Shown: positions 45,134 through 54,778 of the stretch, piece by piece | Layout: every line of letters starts with the position of its first letter | Position numbering within the stretch: position 1 is the stretch's first letter | DNA from: Liolophura sinensis | Lineage: Eukaryota > Mollusca > Polyplacophora > Chitonida > Chitonidae | Assembly: GCF_032854445.1 (NCBI RefSeq) | Contig: NC_088306.1 | Location: forward strand, 25,453,764 to 25,517,763 | DNA: 64,000 nucleotides | Direction: 5' to 3' | Position numbers and translations under genes: made by a program | Notes under the pieces: model-generated | What the model saw: only the letters and a program-made list of their open reading frames with translations | What the model was told of the DNA's origin: nothing | The model's database searches: none

Positions 45134-46680
45134 ACATTTTATATAGATGCCGGGGGAAAACCACCGTCCTGCACCCGATACCAAGTACCTGTATATTGTA
45201 TAGTCCTATAGGCCTATGAACCCCATGTCGGGACAACGGGCCTGGAGAGGCTGTGGGTTGTTGTATCCTTATGATATAGAATACCTTGTCTTATTCATCA
45301 TCTGTCGTCGATAGTGCGATAATTTATACCGATAATTTATAAGATACCTTGTCTTTTTCATCGTCTGTTGTCTATAGTTCGATTATTTGGAGAAGCCCTG
45401 TAGTAAATAAAATTTAAGTTAATGGTATGAGATATACAGTGATATCCGAATGTCTTATTAGTGAACACACGTGTAACTATATCCCACTACTTTACATTTC
45501 GCGCCATATGTGTGGTCATGCGCACTACACCGTCCTCCTGATGGATGTCCGTTCTCCTGGTGGATGTACTTCCGTTCCCCTCGTGGATGTAGGCTGACGA
45601 GTACTGTTGGGGATGTGTCAGCGCCAATTAACCCCCCTAACGGCGGGTCGCCTTTTGCTTTTTTGGACCATGGGTTCGAGCCCCACACTGGGCAGATTTT
45701 TTTTTACCCCCGGGCACCAGGCTAGCCAGGCACCCGTCCACTCGTCTAACTGGACGGGCAATCCAGCCAAAAGAGGTATTTTTGACGGGCAAAATTTTGA
45801 ATCAACATTTTTTTTACGGCTAGTCCCAGCCCACAGACCAGTACACTGTTTCAAAGTGTATTAACATTATATGTATGTATACTAGATTGTGAATATTTTT
45901 CTAACATGTAAGTTTTCAAAGTGTATTTATATATGTATTCAGATGACAGAAATGATGTTTGACATGCACTACTGTGTCACTGTGCCAAAAGTTAATTTCT
46001 CGACATAGATATGTGACTGATAGTACATGTATTTGAGTTGTTTCTTGTTTTTTTTTTGTTTTTTGTATTTTACAAAGTTTATTTCTACCTACTGTGACTT
46101 AGCTGCTCAAATCGTATGGTGATTGGTGACACTACTCTTTTTAGTGAGTGACAGTCACAGATTCAGTGGTGTTAATTTTGTCCGTTCTCAGCTTCAGTTG
46201 TAAGAGCTATGTATACTGTATTCTGATTTGGTTCCGTTGCATTTTAATGTGAAGTAGTGTAATTGTGAGTGACATGCACCTGCTGTGCCAAATTACCATG
46301 CATTTTGATTGTTTTCCTTTTATATGTATTTCTGTGTTTTTTATTGTTCAGTTTATTTATTTCTACCTCCTGATTCACAGCATTCACACTTGAACTGTCA
46401 GAACTGCTGCGCCAAATTGCCATTGTTTTCCTTGCGTCTGTATTGAATTGTGTATTGTACAGTTCAATTTGTTTTTCTACCTCCTGTTTCACACTTGGTT
46501 GTCCAAAGCATAACAGATTGTAACCTTACATAGTTTAATAAAAAATTTATGTACTGTTTTTAGTGATTCGCACTCAGTGGGAAAAGTGTGATATATTGGG
46601 TGCCCCTAAAAACAGTCATTTTCTGGGTTCCAATAGTAATACATTATTTCCAGTGATATAATGGCAATTAAAGCTATTTA
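45134..46680. other. Spacer between the right array and the virus-like genes
   Basis: Holds a diverged direct repeat of about 66 bp (ATACCTTGTCTTATTCATCA at 45281 and ATACCTTGTCTTTTTCATCG at 45344), a tRNA-like stretch with CATGGGTTCGAGCCCCACAC near 45669, and three degenerate repeats with TTTCTACCTCCTG (46083, 46358, 46473). No coding gene is supported. Confidence 0.45.
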
Positions 46681-46800
46681 AAGGTCTTGATTTTCAATGA
46701 TATAGTGGCGATAAAATGTCTCCGGCGGCAGACTTCCTGCTTATTTACGGCGGCCCCCAAACCCCCTGCCTTTTTGGATGCCCCTATTGTCAGATCCTGG

Positions 46801-47526
46801 CTAATGCCCTGCCCCCTGGGCTCTCGAGACATAGCATGGGGTTGCCCTGGTTCCAAACAAGTTCTGGGCACCTCCCCAGAACATCATTCGGAAAGAGCGT
46901 TTTTCAGCTCTTGCCGAGCTAGTTTTCGGCCGAGATCTATAAGCTGTTTTTTCGTGCTTCATCGATTCATCGATCTCTATGGCGTTGAATACCTTACGAG
47001 ACTTGGCGCGTTTCTCCTGCTTCAGATCAGAGTAGTTCTTGAGCTTCTGAACGATTTGCTTGAGCTCTACGTCTGAAATAACACCATCAGATAATGCTGT
47101 AGATACCTGCGCACGGATGCTGTTAAGTTTGGCCTCAGCCAACAGCCGTATATCGTTATGTTTCTTGGCCTTTGCGTGAAGCCGGCGGCTAACGAATTTT
47201 CCGGCGGCATTTAAGACCACAACCTAGGGCCGCAGCTTCCATGGCCAAGACAGCAGGGGTTGCAATTATCGTTGTGAGTAGCCCCACGCCAGCAACCCCT
47301 CGGCCCAAACCGGCCGTGAGCATGGCTGAATCAAGGGCCTCGGTGGCCAAGACACCACGCCGGTACTTTATGTACAGGGCCCGGCGGAGATCTCGCCCTC
47401 CGGCGGCGCGGTCGGGGCCAAGGGGTTTTCAACCATAATCGTCGGCGCGGTCGGGGCCAAGGGGAGGTCATCCGTAATCGTCTGCAAGGAGTCTTCATCC
47501 GTGATCGTCGGGTACAGTCGCCCCAT
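46801..47526 (-). pseudogene. Polinton conserved membrane-associated protein, frameshifted
   Basis: Minus strand, starting ATG at 47526 (MGRLYPTITDED). The reading is split over three frames: 47526-47368, then a hydrophobic part around 47350-47225 (VGLLTTIIATPAVLAM), then 47220-46801 with SDGVISDVELKQIVQKL and a basic tail. The order acidic N terminus, membrane segment, then a helical 'SDGxISDxE' domain is one I associate with Polintons, but no function is known to me. Two frameshifts; a repeated CCTTGGCCCCGACCGCGCCG near 47413-47465 marks a local duplication. The exact C terminus is unclear. Confidence 0.6.
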
Positions 47527-47536
47527 ATTGTCCGTC

Positions 47537-48372
47537 CTACGAATCAATAACGTCGGTTAGCTCTAAATTGTCATCGGGGCTACTAACACGAAAGCGGCGA
47601 AGGCCTATGCCGCACTCTAAATTGATTGCATCGAGATTTAAAACGCCCCCTGTGACGACTCGTATATCCTCGAGAGAGCTCCTGATGACTGGGTCGCCCT
47701 GGGACGGTAATTTGATCATAAGTCTGAGATCCTTTGTAGCGTGCTCCGCAGGCCACCTTATTTTCACCCCGGTAATCAAAGTGCAACGGCGACTGCCCGC
47801 GCCAAGTATGAGGTCGAAGATAAGTATAGATCCAGGGTTTAGTAGTAGTGCGGCCTTAAAATCGGTTTGCGCGGTAAGACGCACGGGCTCTCCCAGCCCC
47901 GACATTAGTACGCAGCGGCCTCTTTTGTCCCGATCTGGATAACAGCTGCCGGCTGGTACGTACGACACGAAAAAGTTTCCGGAGTTGAAAACTTTTTTCA
48001 CATCGGCCCTAGTGGCCTGGACCGATATGGGGGTCATCTTCACATCTATCAACCAATCGGGGTCTCGAGCTCTGGTAAGAACAAAGCGGTCTTCAAGGCG
48101 AATTAATGAGAGTTTTTGTTCTTCAATCACCGCAGACTGCGACATGCGCTCTTGCTCTGCAGACGATGAGACGTCTTCAAGGGAAGCAAACGTGGCAGGT
48201 TCTGCTTGCGCACCCCGCCCCCCGAAATCTTTTTGCGGTTGTAGTTGCCACTTTGAAACTGGAAGGCGTAGATTTTACCTTCCTGACCTTGAAGTTCGAA
48301 CTCCGACACATCTACCAAGTCGCTTAAAGACAGGCACGCAGACCTGGGACCGTCTGCGTCCACCATACTCAT
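47537..48372 (-). pseudogene. Polinton structural-gene candidate, one frameshift
   Basis: Starts at ATG 48372 (MSMVDADGPRSACLSLSDLV), overlapping the penton stop by ATGA. The N-terminal frame runs to about 48230; the downstream frame continues to 47537 through SSAEQERMSQSAV and ends LTDVIDS. The switch maps to the G-rich run near 48222-48232, so a one-base slip is likely. The downstream part is rich in short hydrophobic strands, consistent with a beta-rich protein. Its place between penton and membrane-protein genes suggests a virion role; this is inference. Confidence 0.6.
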
Positions 48373-48992
48373 TGTATTTCTAGGGTAGCACTGAGGTACC
48401 CTACATTCATATACTTGCCGTCTTTGTCTAAAAGCGCCACGGTCAAGTGCGTTATATAGTCGGCGCGCAAGGTTTTGTACTGTGGGTTGGGAAATGAAAC
48501 CGTCTTCCCGCAGTTTATCCCTTCACCAGTCACGGCGATGGCCTGAAGTAGTGTGGAACCGCCACTGAAACCATCTAAATGCACGAAGGCTTCTTTTTGC
48601 GGGACCAAGTTAGATGGCTTATCACCTTCCACAGTCCCCTCTCTTGGCATATTCCCGTTGGAGGACCCTAAGATGGGGGCAAGCTCTAGGAGCGTTATGA
48701 TGGCATTTCTAGTGAGGGTAAGGACTAGGCGGCCGGTGGCTTCATTCATTTCCAGAGAAACCCCATGCGGGCGGAATATACCCTTGTCCAGCATACAGAC
48801 ATTGTAGTAGCCCGTCGGCACTTCAACATGTTTGCCATCAAGCAAGAAGCCCACTCCGGTGGGGATATTTACCCAGTTCGGGTAGAATGTTATCTCGCGA
48901 AGGGCGGTTTTAAGGCGGCCGTCAAGGTTGTTAAGGGCATGAGGCAGCGTGTGCTGTGCCCCATTTAGAATGTCAGTCAATGTGATGAACAT
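48369..48992 (-). CDS. Penton / minor capsid protein of the Polinton
   Basis: ATG at 48992 (MFITLTDILNG); a GTG three codons upstream is open but less likely. About 207 residues, no lesion. It has ALREITFYPNWVNIP in the N-terminal quarter, PTGYYNVC, KEAFVHLDGFSGGS, then FPNPQYKTLRADYITHLTV and an ending ATLEIQ. This strand-rich pattern fits the single jelly-roll penton (minor capsid) proteins of Polintons, which close the capsid vertices. Neighbour of the structural candidate (ATGA overlap) and divergent from the gene at 49003 with only 10 bp between the start codons. Confidence 0.75.
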   Translation of the reverse strand: MFITLTDILNGAQHTLPHALNNLDGRLKTALREITFYPNWVNIPTGVGFLLDGKHVEVPTGYYNVCMLDKGIFRPHGVSLEMNEATGRLVLTLTRNAIITLLELAPILGSSNGNMPREGTVEGDKPSNLVPQKEAFVHLDGFSGGSTLLQAIAVTGEGINCGKTVSFPNPQYKTLRADYITHLTVALLDKDGKYMNVGYLSATLEIQ

Positions 48993-49002
48993 CTTAGCCA
49001 CG

Positions 49003-50270
49003 ATGAACAGCGAGGATTACAGGTTCAATAGAGAGGCCACTTACAAGGCCGGGGCATTTCATAGTATCCAAACCCACGCAGAGCAGCTCACGTGATTTAA
49101 CATCTACATCGATGAAACGAAGGCCTTTCCAGTCCAGTTCACAGATGTGTTGGCCAAGTACCGGCCGCCACAGATAACCAGCAATGACATTGTTCGGGCC
49201 TGGAACACCAATCCTATGCAATTCTGGCACAACCAAGTGAACTTCGCGGTCTGGTGCGCAACCACGAGCTGTGGCGTCTCTGCAAAAGACCATCTTCTCG
49301 CCCCCCGACCAACGAATAAGGGGCCCTGTACACGTTCCATGTGTATTACCAAGTTAGGCGGATCTTGGAAGAGATCCAGGCCCCCCTGCCGCAAGACAGA
49401 GCGTGGGCGACATTCAAAAACCCCTCCGACGAGAGGGCCTATGAGAGGATTTGTAGGGAGTTCCGCGTAGATGCGCACACAGACTGGAGGCGCAGGGGGG
49501 TGAATCACGGCCTCGGAGTGGCATATTTCTATATCACGAGAACGGGCTACAGCCCCATTGCCGATGGGACCTTCGTTCCGAGCAGGATGTCGTTTTCTAG
49601 AAAGCCTACAGCGCTCCACGTCGACTACATTGAGCCGGACGCCGAGGAGGCTTGGGCGGCGTTCATTGTCGACACATCCCAAAGATTCACGCAGCCGGGC
49701 GTAGAGCGCCTAAACGATTCCATTCAGACATACGTGTGGGCTATTCTAGGCGCCCAAGCGCAAACAATGGCGCGTATTCTAGGCACGGGCACAGCCTTCG
49801 ACGCGCAAAAACAGTTTGCCGCGAATGTTCAAGACGCTATTTCCTCTCCGATCAACCTTCCGTCTCCTATCAAACGCTACCAGGACGTGCTACAGTATAC
49901 CGGGAGCGCTGTAGACTTTGTGTATGGCATAGGCCTATATATGGCCCCCAGCGACATGCTTCTGCAGATCGGTCATGTGGCGAACTACAACAACAAAATC
50001 GTCGTGGCCACAGAGGACCAGAAGCTAGGCGCCAATGAGGGTGTGAACGCTAAAGTGCCGCCCACTTTGCACAGGCGCGCACCTTTCCACGGGATCGTTG
50101 AGCCACAAGAAAGCGTCCCACCACCCAACGCGCGCGTTCAGCATGTTGCTGCCGCCGGAGCCAAACAAGAACCAATATTTCCAAAGCAAAAGAATCACGA
50201 TGCGGAGAAGACAGCCATCGTCGTCACTGGGGTTGGTATCGGCTTACTGCTGCTGTGGACTATGCGTTAA
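49003..50270 (+). pseudogene. Polinton conserved protein with C-terminal membrane segment, broken
   Basis: ATG at 49003 (MNSEDYRFNREATYKAG). There is a TGA at 49093-49095, codon 31, and a frameshift between about 49300 and 49340, after QFWHNQVNFAVWCATTSCGV and before YTFHVYYQVRRILEE. The rest to 50270 is open: RAYERICREFRVD, RFTQPGVERLNDSI, and a last segment TAIVVTGVGIGLLLLWTMR forming a single membrane helix at the very C terminus. Full length would be about 420 residues. I associate the YQVRRILEE and WCATT motifs with Polintons; a virion or membrane role is inference. Overlaps the membrane gene on the other strand tail to tail. Confidence 0.65.
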
Positions 50271-50782
50271 ATACTTGCGAACAGCCACGAGCACTAGGCC
50301 ACCTACTGCGACGACTAGAGCCCTGACATTATCGGCCAGCCACCCAGACGCTTCCCCGAGAAGGTTCAGTAGCCAGAACACGATACTGCCAATAATACCC
50401 GGAATCGCAGCTGCAGCCTTCCCAGCCCGCCTGCCAAGGGCGCGCGCCAGGGACTGGAGATGCTTTTTCACCCATTCTTTAAGACCACACCCATCGGATG
50501 GAGGTGGCATTGGCTGGATGCCCCCGCCGGACCCGCCAGTCAGCGCCAACTTTATCGCTAGCCCCAGTGTCGAGATCGCCATCCCAATTGCCGTGAGAAT
50601 GGAGACCACGGTTATTCCCTGCTCCCGGAAGAGGATGCGGAAGAGAATTCATCAGTGGCCTCCTCCAACTTCTGTTTTTGTTTTGCGATGTCCTTATCGA
50701 GACTTGACAGCTTGGCGAGGTTATTCGTGTGTTCGCCTTCCGAGGTCTGCAGTGCCTTGTCAAGCCCCAGAAGTTCTCGCAT
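50244..50782 (-). pseudogene. Polinton coiled-coil plus membrane protein, frameshifted or fused by deletion
   Basis: Two minus-strand frames in succession. First, 50782-50612 (56 codons), MRELLGLDKALQTSEGEHTN then SLDKDIAKQKQKLEEA, an amphipathic helix. Second, 50609-50244, SILTAIGMAISTLGLAIKLA (membrane helix), a Gly-rich linker, LKEWVKKHLQSLARALGRRA, then PGIIGSIVFWLLNLLGEASG and ALVVAVGGLVLVAV (two more hydrophobic segments). FREQGIT lies just upstream in the second frame, so the parts belong to one gene in which an internal piece has been lost and the frame shifted. Function unknown; a membrane-active virion component is possible. Confidence 0.6.
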
Positions 50783-50836
50783 GGGAAGAGGAGGGGTCGT
50801 TTATCGTTTCAAGAGAGCGCCCGACCTCACTATCCG

Positions 50837-51148
50837 TCAAGCTTGTTTCCAGTGTGTAAACAGTGTGTAAACAGCATCATCGGCCTTTTTCGCTGCTTGC
50901 TTTAAATCCTTCAGCTCCATGGTATCTGCCTCGGCGGCCGCGGCACCGACTTCTGAACTCGCTGTCTCCAGGGCTGCGACTACTGCAGGATGCAACGATG
51001 GCTGGATTGTCTTTCTCCAGTTTTCAAAGCCCAGCCCCAGTCGAATAGCATCACCCCCTCCTTTTTGGTTGGCGATTGATGTGAGGACTCGCGGTCCACC
51101 TGTTCGTTTGTGGATGATTTTCACATCGCGGTAATCCTTGAGTCGCAC
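50837..51148 (-). CDS. Small conserved Polinton protein
   Basis: 103 codons with a GTG at 51148 as the only candidate start before an upstream TAA; an original ATG may have been lost. Motifs: RLKDYRDVKIIHKRTGGPRV, then GLGFENWRKTIQPSLHPAVV, and an Ala/Glu-rich helical C terminus ending TLFTHWKQA. I know of no function. It is placed between the acidic 87-codon gene and the coiled-coil gene on the same strand, an order consistent with a late structural cluster. Confidence 0.55.
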   Translation of the reverse strand: MRLKDYRDVKIIHKRTGGPRVLTSIANQKGGGDAIRLGLGFENWRKTIQPSLHPAVVAALETASSEVGAAAAEADTMELKDLKQAAKKADDAVYTLFTHWKQA

Positions 51149-51167
51149 TTTCCCTTCTTAGCTAATC

Positions 51168-51431
51168 TCAATATTCATGTAATATGAGACTTTGGGGGGG
51201 GAGGCCATACATCTCCTTCAAGTTTTTGTAATAATCATTAACGGCTTGCGCTAATATCCTTCCTTCTGGGGATTTGAGGAACTCATCATCAAAACTTTGT
51301 TGCTCGGGAACATTATTACCTGCAAGGAGAGGGGTCCGCTCGTCGTCGATGTTGTTCTCCTCTCTGGCATCGTCTTGGGCGTTGTCCTCTCTGGCGTCGT
51401 ACGCCTGGTTATCAAAGTCATAGTTTGCCAT
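51168..51431 (-). CDS. Small acidic protein divergent from the major capsid gene
   Basis: ATG at 51431 (MANYDFDNQAYDAREDNAQD), 87 residues, with a strongly acidic first half rich in Asp, Glu and Asn, then RTPLLAGNNVPEQQ and a C-terminal helix AQAVNDYYKNLKEMYGLPPQ. The frame is open further upstream, but the ATG is the natural start. The interval of 43 bp to the capsid start at 51475 must hold any promoters for both. Function unknown. Confidence 0.5.
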   Translation of the reverse strand: MANYDFDNQAYDAREDNAQDDAREENNIDDERTPLLAGNNVPEQQSFDDEFLKSPEGRILAQAVNDYYKNLKEMYGLPPQSLILHEY

Positions 51432-51474
51432 AATCCTCGTTTTGAACATTGCAAGGTATGCCTTCAACACAACA

Positions 51475-52749
51475 ATGGATGCATACGGACGCAGACTAAA
51501 CCCCTTCAGATCACTCCGTAAGCTTCGGGGGGTACAAGGTGAACGGCAGTCCTTGGTCCTCACCAACAACCCGAGTACGATCGACCAGAATCAACAACTC
51601 TTGGTCCGCTTCCCCAACCTCGGCGCAAATGACGTCATTGTGCCCGGTACCGTGCGCTTGGCCTTCTCGATCACGATCAATTCATCCGACACGAACGCCA
51701 CAGTGGTCGGGAATGTCGGACGCGCTGTAGTCAAAAAAAACACGATCAGAATCAGCGGGAATGAGGTAATGTCCATCGACGACTCTGATGTGTTTCATTA
51801 CTACGGCGACTTATGGCTGAGCAAAAACGAACGGCGGAATGCGGCCTACAAAGGCATCGGCAGCGAAAACATGCTTAAACTTCGAGTCAGAGAGGGGGAC
51901 GCAAGTGACGACGATACTGGAGAAAATGCCATCGCTAGCGCCTTTGGCAGCCGGTTCCACATCCCGCTAGACTTTGAGCTTCTAGATAGCCACATGCCAT
52001 TCTACCAGAGTGCCTTGGCCGACCGACTGGAGTACGAACTGACGTTCAACGATTACGGCCGGGTCATCCAGACAACAGACGATGCCGACGCAACTTACAC
52101 CATCGACAACATCAGCCTGGAGTTCGATATGGTCACCGAAGAGGAGCTCGCTAGACAGATCCGCACCCAGTTTGCCGGGGGCGTCTCCAATCTGTATGAT
52201 CGCGTCCTCCGCCACCGAAAGTTTGTGAAGGACAAGTCTAATACTCTCTTGAACATAAACCTGAACACGCCCACGAAAGCAATGAAGGGCATCCTCATGC
52301 TGTTCGAGACTAAAGGAGCCCTGTGGAAGAGGAGGTCAGAATCCTTCTACAACCCGAAGATCACCAAAGTAGAAGTCACAATAGAAGGGGTCCCCAATCA
52401 GCTGTACAGCCAGGGCATGCGGGCGTACCAGCAATGGGACGAGGTCCAGAGGTTCTTCGCCAGCTCACCCCTACAGAAGCGGGACCCTGAGTTGGCCAGG
52501 GTCGTTAAAGACTTAGGTCTCCTGGAAGAGTTCTTGACGCACAAGCACACCTTCTGGCTTGACCTTCGGCCAAGCGACGATGACGAGCTGCATGGCAGTG
52601 GGAGGCGCGTTCTGAACGCCAGCGAGGGGATTACGATACAGGTGACAAAAGAGAGAGAAGATCCCGGCGTGTTGAACGTATATCTCTATGTGATCATGGA
52701 CGCCAAGCTGCACATCCAGAATGGTAGATTTGTTAGCGCGCTTTATTGA
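51475..52749 (+). CDS. Major capsid protein (double jelly-roll) of the Polinton
   Basis: ATG at 51475 (MDAYGRRLNPFRSLRKL); 424 residues, fully open. The first 30 residues are basic; then alternating beta strands: PNLGANDVIVPGTVRLAF, KKNTIRISGNEVMSIDDSDV, FHIPLDFELLDSHMPFYQSA, LEYELTFNDYGRVI, then a second half with MKGILMLFETKGALWKRRSE, TKVEVTIEGVPNQLYSQGMR and VLNVYLYVIMDAKLHIQNGR. This fits the Polinton major capsid proteins, which fold as two jelly rolls and build hexameric capsomers. Its stop overlaps the ATPase start (TGATG), a usual pairing for capsid and packaging genes. No lesion is seen. Confidence 0.85.
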   Translation: MDAYGRRLNPFRSLRKLRGVQGERQSLVLTNNPSTIDQNQQLLVRFPNLGANDVIVPGTVRLAFSITINSSDTNATVVGNVGRAVVKKNTIRISGNEVMSIDDSDVFHYYGDLWLSKNERRNAAYKGIGSENMLKLRVREGDASDDDTGENAIASAFGSRFHIPLDFELLDSHMPFYQSALADRLEYELTFNDYGRVIQTTDDADATYTIDNISLEFDMVTEEELARQIRTQFAGGVSNLYDRVLRHRKFVKDKSNTLLNINLNTPTKAMKGILMLFETKGALWKRRSESFYNPKITKVEVTIEGVPNQLYSQGMRAYQQWDEVQRFFASSPLQKRDPELARVVKDLGLLEEFLTHKHTFWLDLRPSDDDELHGSGRRVLNASEGITIQVTKEREDPGVLNVYLYVIMDAKLHIQNGRFVSALY

Positions 52750-53330
52750 TGACGCCCACTGCGCGATTATCTGTGACGAATTGCGGCAAAACAGTCTTCA
52801 TGCTGGACCTGCTTGAGGGTCCTTTCGGCGGTTTCTTTCATCACATTGTGATCCTGTGCCCCACTCTTAAGTATAACGAGCCGTACCGGCGGCGATGGAT
52901 ACTGTCTGACCCTGAGGTCTATTGTTTTTACCCCGGCGAGCGGCTCAACGACTGTCTGAAAGCTTTCTACAGATTGTTCGAGGGGGAGCCCACCCAATAC
53001 ATCATCGATGATTGTAGCGCGTTGGAGGCGATGAAGAAGAAACAAAAAATGCTGTCATTCATGGCTTTCTCGGGCCGTCATGCAAAACAAAGCCTCTGGG
53101 TCCTCACTCAGAAATACAACGCCGTCCTCAAAGACTTTCGCGAACAGACAAGGTGGGTGGCTTTATTCCACTGCAAAGATCGGCACTCGTTCAACGAACG
53201 CCTGGAGGAGAACCACATCATCGAGGCAGAGAGCGAAAAGGCAGAGGTTCGACAGAAGCTCAAGAACAATCCGAATTCTAAGCTCCTGCTAATGACTAAT
53301 ACGAACGCCACATCTAAGATTATATATTAG
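52749..53330 (+). CDS. Genome-packaging ATPase (FtsK/HerA, A32-like) of the Polinton
   Basis: ATG at 52749 inside the capsid stop; 193 residues. Walker A is LSVTNCGKTVFMLDLL: the GKT is present, but the first Gly of GxxxxGK(S/T) is Ser, and only about 8 residues precede it, so the N terminus may be truncated. Walker B is YIIDDCSA. A downstream WVLTQKYNAVLKDFREQ followed by WVALFHCKDRHSFN fits the sensor/arginine-finger part of the family. The enzyme would pump DNA into the capsid. The frame is open, but activity is uncertain because of the altered P-loop. Confidence 0.78.
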   Translation: MTPTARLSVTNCGKTVFMLDLLEGPFGGFFHHIVILCPTLKYNEPYRRRWILSDPEVYCFYPGERLNDCLKAFYRLFEGEPTQYIIDDCSALEAMKKKQKMLSFMAFSGRHAKQSLWVLTQKYNAVLKDFREQTRWVALFHCKDRHSFNERLEENHIIEAESEKAEVRQKLKNNPNSKLLLMTNTNATSKIIY

Positions 53331-53468
53331 ACGTAGGCGCCCCTTAGCAGGCGCTTAGCAGTGCTAACTGCTGGCTATACTACTGCTATGGTAAGTACTT
53401 GGCACCCTTAACCATGACGCTGACCACTGCTGAGCACTGATCATTTGAACACCACTGCTGTCCTAGAA

Positions 53469-53998
53469 ATGAGCCGTATGATCCAGAGGAACATGAGTAC
53501 AACGAATCCGGAAGGCCCGAAGGAAGCGGAGGGGGTGACAGCGGATTCTACGAATGACGGCCCTGCGAAGAATCCCAAAAAAGTCGTGCGGGTCGAGAGG
53601 GTGCTGCAGCGAGAAAGGCCAAGGCTGAAAAGCTCAAGGACGAGCTTCACGAGGCAAAGGCTGCTTTGCTTGGCGCAGCTGATTCCACCAAGAAACAGCC
53701 GAAGGAACCGGATTATACGAAGGAGGGGGAGGCCACAGATTTTGCGAAGGAAACGGATTCTACGAAGGCACACCAAATCATCCACTGGAGGGCGCCCCTG
53801 GCGTTATTAGGCGCTGGTAGCCTTGCAGTGCTAGTGTTGCTACCCGTGTGGAGCACCCGCTATACAGCACATGGACGAGGAGCAGATATTACGCCGCATG
53901 CACGAGGTGCAGATATCACGCCGCAAGAAAAGAATCTCCATTTGAATACACGTCGCGACCCTTTCTATATAGAGCAGCATGTCTACTCCACCCAGTGA
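53469..53998 (+). pseudogene. Single-pass membrane protein of the Polinton, frameshifted
   Basis: ATG at 53469 (MSRMIQRNMSTTNPEGPKEA). The start frame reaches KNPKK and should switch near the A-run at 53577-53582 to the frame that runs to 53998, which has a charged helix (KAKAEKLKDELHEAKAALL), TDSTKAHQIIHWRAP, then a membrane helix LALLGAGSLAVLVLLPVW and a short tail. A one-base change in the A-run is the simplest cause. Overlaps the next gene by about 20 bp. Preceding spacer 53331-53468 has a short near-palindrome TTAGCAGTGCTAA. Confidence 0.6.
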
Positions 53999-54218
53999 CG
54001 GAAAAGTGCTAGTCAACGCGGCCTACTACGCCGCTGTGGTTTCTCTCCTGGCTACAGGGTACGCTCGTCTCGGCCAGATGGTCCTGAAAAGAGCCCTCCC
54101 GAAGCTGGACTTAACACCCTATGACGTCGGCATGGTCATTGCAGATGTAGGCCTGGCCATGTTTTCGAAGGAACTGCTAATTAAACAAGGCCTCCTTCCT
54201 CCCAATATAATCCAGTAA
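53979..54218 (+). CDS. Small two-helix membrane protein of the Polinton
   Basis: 79 residues: VLVNAAYYAAVVSLLATGYA and DVGMVIADVGLAMFSKELLI are two hydrophobic segments around a KRALPKLDLTPYD linker; the end is KQGLLPPNIIQ. This arrangement is one I associate with Polintons. Starts inside the preceding gene and stops 2 bp before the next, so the three are probably co-transcribed. Function unknown. Confidence 0.65.
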   Translation: MSTPPSDGKVLVNAAYYAAVVSLLATGYARLGQMVLKRALPKLDLTPYDVGMVIADVGLAMFSKELLIKQGLLPPNIIQ

Positions 54219-54220
54219 TA

Positions 54221-54670
54221 ATGGCCTCCATCGCAACGATGATGGGCGGCGCCCTCGTAAACGCTTTGGCCTTCAGCGGAAGCAGCTATATGTTTTCGAT
54301 GCTGAGGAGTTCCGATGTCGACGAAGAGCGGAGGCGCCATGACCGCGCTGTAGAGCAGCTCCAAGCCGCCCAGGAAAAATGGGCCCGAAAGCGCACTGAG
54401 CGCTTGGATTGGATCAGCGATGAACTCCGCCGCCAGGGCCACGCTGTCCAAACGTTCCGGGATGTCGACGCTGCAATCCGCGAGTATTCTAGGGTCACGG
54501 GCAAAACTCTTACACGCGACGCACGCGACGCGCTGCTGGGCACAGAGTCACAGTTCTCCGATTTCTATGTGCCTAGTAAAGATCAAAAACACCGCGAGAT
54601 GACCTTTGTCATCCTGGGAATGTGTGTGGTTGGGGGTGTGGGTTACGGAATCGCAAAGCTCACCAAGTAA
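54221..54670 (+). CDS. Polinton membrane / coiled-coil protein
   Basis: 149 residues: N-terminal hydrophobic MASIATMMGGALVNALAFSG, then a long helix (RRRHDRAVEQLQAAQEKWAR, ERLDWISDELRRQGHAVQTF), FSDFYVPSKDQKHREM and a C-terminal membrane segment VILGMCVVGGVGYGIA. Frame intact. Arrangement matches a small gene I associate with Polintons upstream of the integrase; role unknown. Confidence 0.65.
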   Translation: MASIATMMGGALVNALAFSGSSYMFSMLRSSDVDEERRRHDRAVEQLQAAQEKWARKRTERLDWISDELRRQGHAVQTFRDVDAAIREYSRVTGKTLTRDARDALLGTESQFSDFYVPSKDQKHREMTFVILGMCVVGGVGYGIAKLTK

Positions 54671-54778
54671 TCCGAACTGACTGTGCCGGACTCACCATCG
54701 AGCTCCTCGCCGTATGGCAGGCACGATCTTAGTAGTGAGGTGGTCCTGCGCACGAAAATACGCCGCGACGATTAACAT

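Noticed and set aside
49104-49682. 192-codon minus-strand frame over the conserved Polinton gene
   Set aside because: It is a shadow; the plus-strand frames carry the conserved motifs and the C-terminal membrane segment.
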